Positions 58,201-64,000 of a DNA stretch of 64,000 nt are shown one piece after another; the stretch's first letter is position 1, and each line of letters starts with the position of its first letter. The notes beneath the pieces are model-generated. The model worked only from the letters and a program-made list of their open reading frames with translations. It was not told the DNA's origin and did not search any database. The DNA comes from Zarea fungicola (taxonomy: Eukaryota > Ascomycota > Sordariomycetes > Hypocreales > Cordycipitaceae): assembly GCA_900169235.1 (NCBI GenBank), contig FWCC01000355.1, positions 7,486 to 71,485 on the forward strand, in the 5' to 3' direction. Made by a program: the position numbers and the translations under genes.

Positions 58201-59867
58201 AGCAGTCAATAACTACCTTGCAAGATCGGGCCAATCGTAGGGTTCCTGGCGATTTCGCTGATTTCGTTCGCTATTTGTTTTCAGACATGGCGCCACAAAA
58301 TCGGCGCGCATTTACTGCCATCATCAAGCTACTAGCCGATCTTCTTGACGGCTGCGACGATGATGGAGATCGAGGAGCCTTGACGATAGCTTTTGCCGAG
58401 CTTCTCGTGCTGGATGGAACGGCCTCAAATTTTATAAATCTACTTGATCGACTCGTCGAAGACTGCGACAGAATCTTTGGCGGCCCAAGTCCGAATCAAA
58501 GCTTCTCGTTCTCCTACGAGCCCTCCATTACAGGGTCTATTCGATCCACCAATCTGCACAAAGAGGCGTCTATGACTGGTTCTGTTACATCGAATGTCTC
58601 TTCGCTGCGCCGGAAATTCGGTTTCGACATGCTGATGAGGCAAAACAAGGACAGCACTAGCCCAGAGCGCCCATCTGTATGGAGGAGTCTTAGCAAACAT
58701 CGCAACCCCGCGACTGGGGACTCGTCTAGTATCTCTCGGCGGACATTAAAGCAGGGATTGCTGGGGGATGACAGCAGCTTGCCTAGGCGCTTGCAACGAG
58801 GGAACAGCGCACGTGAACGGCCCCCTGTTGCTGGCGCATTCGATGTGCCGAGCAGGCCAACCAGCTCTCATAGGACGGAATTCCCATTGAATACGATTGG
58901 TGAACCGAAGAATGAAGGAGGTTCCACCGCTCGGTTTAAGAAGAAGCGCCGCAGCTCTCTCTCTGACCTGAAAAGTCTCATGGAGGCGACATCTCTTGAA
59001 GACGATGAAGAGTCTATCCAGCCACTGCAGATTTCAAAACAATCCTCTGGCAAAGCCAACACTGCTTCGGCAGCACCTGCAGGGCAAGAGGGGCTGCGAG
59101 ATGCCAGCGGCAGTTCCCACCAGAAAGAGAATGCAGAGGGTTCAGAGAACCTTACGACTCTCAGCAGCGACACTGCATCTACTAGTTTGCCGTCTCCCGT
59201 CAAACCCGTCGTCAAGCACGCCAAGGCCTTATCCGTCACTAGCATTCCTATGCTGAAGCCTGTGCAACTCGGTACCCCTTTTAACACGACCTCGACGATC
59301 CGGCCAGCATCAGGCCTCACACGATCGCCCGCAAGGTTGAGGCTGCAATCACCGCAACGACTGCGCGACCGCGTTCAAACGAACAAAAAGGCAGTGGAAG
59401 AAGCAAGTACAGAGCTGCAAGCCGAAATGAAGTGGGCGTCGAGCCAAGTCTCCCAGGCCAGCAGGCCGGGTACAGGCCACGAATCAACGGCGGCGGTAGC
59501 ATCATTGCAAACGACCATCAAAACGATGGAAGCTAAGCTTACCAGGACCATGCAGGATCTCCAGGATAAATACGCCGCTATGCAGGAGGAGATGGATACG
59601 ACGCTGAAGGCTACCGAGGTCAAGATGCGATCCATCGACCAACTGCACAAAGAAGTGTCGGCGGAGAATGAGCTGATTTACGAAAAGTTCAACGATGAGC
59701 TCGGCAAAATCGTCAAGGCTCTCCGTAGCAAGGGGAGAGAGGACAAGGAAGAGCTCATGACCAAATTTAAAGAACAGGTGGAGGAGGCTGCCAGGATGAG
59801 AAAGGAGAATGCCAAGCTGAAAAGGGAGAACATCAGCTTGCGGGCATCGATACGGAGACCAGAGTAA
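55291..59867 (+). CDS. bud3: BUD3-type RhoGEF with DH domain, RhoGAP-like region and coiled coil
   Basis: Predicted septation and polarity scaffold; in filamentous fungi BUD3 is an exchange factor for Rho4 at septation sites. Two exons, 55291-57523 and 57574-59867, join across a 50-nt intron to 1,508 residues. A conserved N-terminal region (PEQLVAYHASDPRLGHLPIV) precedes a DH domain at about 245-455, with LVDTEERYVLKLNEL, LEQLFPTAADEILQLN and LIEPVQRLPRYSLLIDQI. A PH-like part follows, beginning with a WPADLEPKGRLIGATDFIEL block. Residues about 870-1045 resemble a RhoGAP fold (SDMAPQNRRAFTAIIKLLADLL), but no arginine-finger segment is visible. The end (about 1340-1505) is a strong coiled coil. 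The DH segment matches the known order of BUD3 motifs; the RhoGAP call is weaker. Confidence 0.82.
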
Positions 59868-60656
59868 GGAAGTTGTGGTGTTAACAAAGCATTTCTGCGA
59901 GTGCTTCCTTTTTTTTATTCTGGAGGGCATTTGTTATTTATGTGGCCACAAAAAGAAATTACGACATATGAATTTCAGTGAAGGATGATACTTGTGGGAT
60001 AGAGCTGAGGTTTGGACATGACGAATGAAGAAGAATCTGTATATATGTACTATAGAAGCGAAGGCGAGAGAAATAGTAAGGGATGAAGCACAGCTGCGAA
60101 AACTATGTACAGGTTATCCGACTTATTTGATAATTTTGAAAATTCCAAATCTCCTATATGAATGCACGGCTTATAGAGCCTAAGTAAAGGAGTAAAAAGC
60201 CCCCGGTCCTTTCTTTGTCCATGTTGAACGAGACGATGCCACGACGGGGAAAAGTTTGCAACATTGCGCGTCGCTGCAAGTACATGGTGAGACAGTTGAT
60301 CGTTTTCCTGGTTGGGTTTTGCAAGATACGGTTCAGATTTAAATCCGTGGTATTGTGCCTCGCAGCATTGCCATGGCTACATCGAAGGTTTTCTTCGCCC
60401 GGTTTTAGAAGGATGGGCAGGGATGCCGGATGAAGACCAACGTGTGCACCGCGACATCCCGTGTCTCATCTAGAGCAGTCGATGTCATGGTAGTAAAATC
60501 TACTCCAGATTCGGTTCAGACGTTGAGCTCATTCATTCATCAACGTTTTCGCCGACATTCTGATCGGGCTTGGTTGCCAAGCCTGGGCGGCCTTTGGCAA
60601 AGTAGGGCTCCGTACTGGGATGTAGAAGACCATGTAACGAGAGGCAAAAAGACGTG
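59868..60656. other. Convergent intergenic region
   Basis: Lies between the 3' ends of the BUD3-like gene and REV7. No coding region is supported. AT-rich stretches near 60110-60150 are probably 3' UTR. No terminator could be defined. Confidence 0.5.
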
Positions 60657-61525
60657 TTACGCTGGTATTTTATCTTGTGTAGGAGATTTCTTCTCAAGCC
60701 AGCATTCGAAAAAGAGCGGACCAGCTCGCACAGAACGGACGGGCGCCGTTGCCATGTCCCGCTGGCGTAGTCTGCTACCGGCCTTGTCTACTGCTGGAAT
60801 CCATGGCTGGGGATGCTAAGAGTGCTTCTTAGCCATGTTCGATTTTTGCTTTGAAGTAAAACAAGGCAAAAGGTGATTTTCTTTTTTTTTGTAATCTTAC
60901 TTACTCCGATTGGTGCAAGAGACTCCTCGCGCAGCTCCATGGCGAGAGTAAAAGTGCATCTACCCGGCAGGGGCGGGCTCTTTTCCCCCGCATATGCGAG
61001 TCGTCGCAGAGCGCCTCGCAGTGCTTCATTGACATCCGTCCAATTCACATCATCCTCTTCTTCGGCTGGCAGATCCTCAACTTCTTCCATAACCACAGGG
61101 GCGGCGTCTACTGCAGACGGGCCGACACCTAGCTGGTCAATGACTGGTGCTACGTGCCCGTCGCCGTCGCCTCCCCCTTCTCTCTCCTCAGTTGCATCGC
61201 CCCACGAGGCGGGAAAAGACTGCAAGTCAAACACCCATCTCTCCAGCACGGTCATGGACTGCGGTGCGTGGATGGACAGCACGACAGCGCGTGCGGCGCC
61301 CGTTCGGATCTGCGCGGTCACAGCAGCAACGGCGTCGGTGACCCAGGTGCAGACGCCTGGATGTCTTGATTGATGTACGGGGAGATTATAGGCCCGCGAT
61401 GTTAAGAAACTCGTCGCCGGATACAATCCGCGGTGGTACAGGAGTGAGTGTATGGCGACTGTCAGGAAGCTGGAAAAGGATGAGAGCAAGCGCGCGGCCT
61501 GATCTGCGGTGATGGAGGATGTCAT
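60657..61525 (-). CDS. rev7: REV7/MAD2L2-type HORMA protein, DNA polymerase zeta subunit
   Basis: Accessory HORMA-domain subunit of translesion polymerase zeta, bridging the catalytic subunit and REV1. Exon 1 is 61525-60905 (GTAAGT donor) and exon 2 60815-60657, giving 259 residues in frame. The N-terminal HORMA core is clear: LLSSFSSFLTVAIHSLLYHRG, PATSFLTSRAYNLPVHQSRHP, and MTVLERWVFDLQSFP. A glycine/acidic insertion (about 115-165) interrupts it, longer than in animals. The C-terminal exon encodes the safety-belt end HPQPWIPAVDKAG and VRSVRAGPLFFECWLEKK, a typical REV7 finish that would be lost if the intron were not recognised. Identity is firm. Confidence 0.92.
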
Positions 61526-63580
61526 TATACTGAAAGGTGCACCTTTAGCATCCTAAAAATTTCCGATGGCGCTTTTCCTTTTCTTGCGTCCTCTTACGGT
61601 ATGCTATGGCTGGCCAGCTTCGAGCTAGGTTTCGGATGTTGCGAGGTAAATGGGTGTTTTGTGCCAGTGTGTCGTGAATGAGCTCCGCCAAAGTCGTGAT
61701 GTTAGTGCACAGGTGGAACCAAGGCTGATCATGGAGCAGAAATGGGGTTTCAGAAGCTCATCTTGGCAAAGGAAAAAAAGGAAAATTTGAAAAAGAACAC
61801 TGTAAGGGGGAGTCAAAGATTAAAAACTCAGCATATAATACAGACCCCTCACTGACTGTGTCATCCATAATGATGCAGTCGAGCAGGAGCCTCTGGTGGC
61901 GGAGTCGTCTCAGGCTTCGAAAGACCTCCTCCGCCACTCAAAGTGGAATACCTCAAACGATTTGCCACGGAAATCCAAACCATTAAAACTTGGCCAAAAC
62001 TCCGTCTTTAGCTTTAGCAAAAAATGTGGAAAATGCGCATTAAAATGTACGTACATCCTATATTGCCTTCTGTTCCACCTGAATCCGTCCCAGCAGGATG
62101 GGCCAAAAACTAGATCCAGAATTGCACCAACATAAGATTTAATTCTGCCAGTATCCAGAAATTCGTGATAATATCAAGTTTCGGCTCTCATGTTGATGTA
62201 TGACGGACCCAAGGCCCAAATGGCAGCTGTCTTTAGATTAGGGCTCCCAGGGGCCTCTCTTGTAATTGTAGGCGGTAATGTGGTGGGAACTGCCTGGCAC
62301 TTAAAGAGCGCTGGTAGTTCTTTCTTCCATTCCAAATCTCCATTGTTTCCAGACTGAAAAGTGCAAACCCAGGGCTTACGCGTGAATCCGGTTCGCGAAT
62401 GCTCGGCTGGTGACTCTGGAGTTCTCTGACTTTTGGTTATAGAACAGCTTGGAACTGTTTGTTGAGGTTCTCAAATACTACGATATTTTTGAGGCTACTT
62501 TTGAACTACGACATGCAGTCAAAAAGATAAATCTGCCGTAAGAAGTTAGGAATGGGTTTATTTAGTAATGGAAGCCAGACTAATGGGGAACGCAGCATCG
62601 CAGAGATTCAAGTAGGAAAGCTCACGGCTATGTATGTGTGGCCATGTATACCACTCCCACTCTTTCCAAGGCTCCTAGTGAATCTCCATTAGTCTGGGGA
62701 ACCGGGAAATCATGTGTGCAAGCGCTTGTGGCTTCCACATCCGGCGGTTCTGCTCCCAAAGAAACACATGGTCACCGCCGGGACTAAATGGAGGTGATTA
62801 CACCATTTGCGCTCTAACCAAGGTTTTAACAACTGTTCTTTCTCCCCAATCAAATCCAAAACTTTGATTGTGGCACGCTCGAACCCGTTTCGGTCTTTCA
62901 AGTTGGTAATTGAAGCGTGCTGAACGTCATTGCGGACCTGCGCTGAAATCAAGTCTGAGTTATCCGGCTCGTGGAACCTCTCGGCAACCCCCAAAAATCT
63001 TTCACTTTATTATAACGAAACTATGGAGTGTTCGTAAACCAAGGTCGACTAGTGACTCCTCAGCCAGCTTCCCGGCATGGCAGGTGTGGCGCCGTTTTCT
63101 CGGCGCGGTGGATAACTGCCCAATTCATGCAACCTTCGTCCTTCAAAATCGCATGCAATGAAAAAGTTACTACGAGCGATGATGTTAAGAAAAAATTGGT
63201 ATTTGTGGAAACTTCTGGGCCTAATAAAAGTAATGCCGAGTTTGGTTGAATCTCGCGACCTGAGATGGCTAAAACTCACAACACGCCTCACTTTGGCAGG
63301 TAAACAAACCACGTGCTGCAGTATTTGTATTTCATGTTAAAAGGAGAAAAAAATCGTTCACTAAGACCATACTGCTCTCCCTCTCCGACATTGCTGTGTC
63401 ATACATTGTCATCTCAGCAGCTACACCTTGTCGATCAGGATGGCCGAAATGTCAGTAACACCGCCCAGTAAAAGACCACCTGCTTCAGACTTGTCACTAA
63501 AAAGGTCTAATTCACCACATAGCCAGTGATATGACTTGAATTGTCATTAGGCGTTGTTTGACTGGTGAAGCTCCCACCGC
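61526..63580. other. Intergenic region with possible coding remnants
   Basis: The left end is the promoter region of REV7. A plus-strand open stretch at about 61880-62135 and a minus-strand one at 62675-62994 have protein-like composition but no intact structure. The rest shows nothing I recognise. Confidence 0.5.
62675..62994 (-). pseudogene. Possible decayed gene fragment of unknown family
   Basis: The minus strand reads ERFHEPDNSDLISAQVRNDV and continues to NLKDRNGFERATIKVLDLIGE and LLKPWLERKW. It then shifts frame near 62795 to read GGDHVFLWEQNRRMWKPQAL and ISRFPRLMEIH followed by a stop. Both halves have convincing amino-acid composition but occupy different frames, and no splice pair of realistic length joins them. 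A single lost gene is the simplest reading; I do not recognise the family. Confidence 0.35.
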
Positions 63581-64000
63581 TCAAAGTCCCAGCCGTGCCA
63601 GCTGCTTCTGGCCATCATCAGTGAAGAGCAGCTTGCCGGTAGACCAACCAGACATGAAGATGGCTGGGTATCTCCAATGAAACCAAAATGGATGGGTTGA
63701 CGCGCCAAAATATCCAAAGTAATGGTCGAGGTTAAAGCAGAGAACGTTGCAGGAGCCCAACACCAGCAGTGACAGCAACGCCGTGAACCAGACTGCCTTG
63801 GTTCCATAGATCCGGTTCACTAGGAAGACAGATACAATGCTTCCCAGAGCTCCTCCCATTCCGAGAGGGCAAAGGACAAGCGTCCAAATCATTTTAGTAC
63901 CAAGGTCTCGGTAACCTGAAAAGAATATGATAGCCACCGCGAGAAACAGAAGCTCAAAAAGCAGTGAAGTGATCCAGAACAGAATAAAAGGTCTAATATA
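63581..64000 (-). CDS. C-terminal part of a multi-pass membrane protein (cut by window edge)
   Basis: The frame is open from the right edge to a TGA at 63581-63583, giving 139 residues. At least three hydrophobic helices are visible: FILFWITSLLFELLFLAVAI, MIWTLVLCPLGMGGALGSIV, and AVWFTALLSLLVLGSCNVLC. A Trp/His/Phe-rich motif FGYFGASTHPFWFHWRYP follows, then a hydrophilic tail. Introns in the missing part cannot be assessed. The layout suggests a transporter-like or other polytopic membrane protein, but I cannot assign a family from this part. Confidence 0.6.
   Translation of the reverse strand, partial: YIRPFILFWITSLLFELLFLAVAIIFFSGYRDLGTKMIWTLVLCPLGMGGALGSIVSVFLVNRIYGTKAVWFTALLSLLVLGSCNVLCFNLDHYFGYFGASTHPFWFHWRYPAIFMSGWSTGKLLFTDDGQKQLARLGL

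Noticed and set aside
61880..62135. Plus-strand frame reading EQEPLVAESSQASKDLLRHS
   Set aside because: Protein-like composition but no ATG in frame, no splice support, and no family recognised; mentioned only in the intergenic note.

Overview
The window is nuclear DNA of a filamentous ascomycete (Pezizomycotina), most likely a Sordariomycete and possibly of the order Hypocreales. The evidence is short introns with GTAAGT-like donors and YAG acceptors, fungus-specific families (Zn2Cys6 regulator, GH128 wall glucanase, BUD3-type RhoGEF), TACCTAGGTA-type intergenic motifs, and transposons carrying C-to-T and G-to-A damage typical of repeat-induced point mutation (RIP). I cannot name the species. 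Gene models were built by hand from reading frames and splice signals; every multi-exon model reported closes in frame.

Left part (1-31 kb) is gene-poor: a two-exon Myb/SANT protein (minus) with no usable ATG, a long stretch with no recognisable gene to 13.7 kb, tubulin cofactor B, a PA-TM-RING-H2 ubiquitin ligase, a nine-exon multi-pass membrane protein, a secreted GH128 glycosidase, and a second empty stretch (24.7-30.8 kb).

Middle part (31-39 kb) is an accessory island: a single-exon Fic-domain protein whose upstream flank has a tandem duplication and two NN assembly joints, a 9-bp minisatellite, and an AT-rich block that resolves into two Fot1/pogo-type DNA transposons, one inserted inside the other. 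Both have TA target duplications, about 50-bp terminal inverted repeats and a length of about 1.86 kb, and both are inactivated by RIP-type stops.

Right part (39-64 kb) is a dense housekeeping block: Zn2Cys6 transcription factor, a possible LURP-one/tubby-like cytosolic protein, mitochondrial ATP synthase epsilon subunit, NatC auxiliary subunit MAK10/NAA35, peroxisomal adenine-nucleotide/PMP47-type carrier, a 1,664-residue disordered presumed nuclear protein, a BUD3-type RhoGEF, REV7 (polymerase zeta HORMA subunit) and a membrane protein cut by the right edge. The genes share no single pathway. The main structural contrast is between the conserved block and the RIP-damaged island next to the Fic gene.
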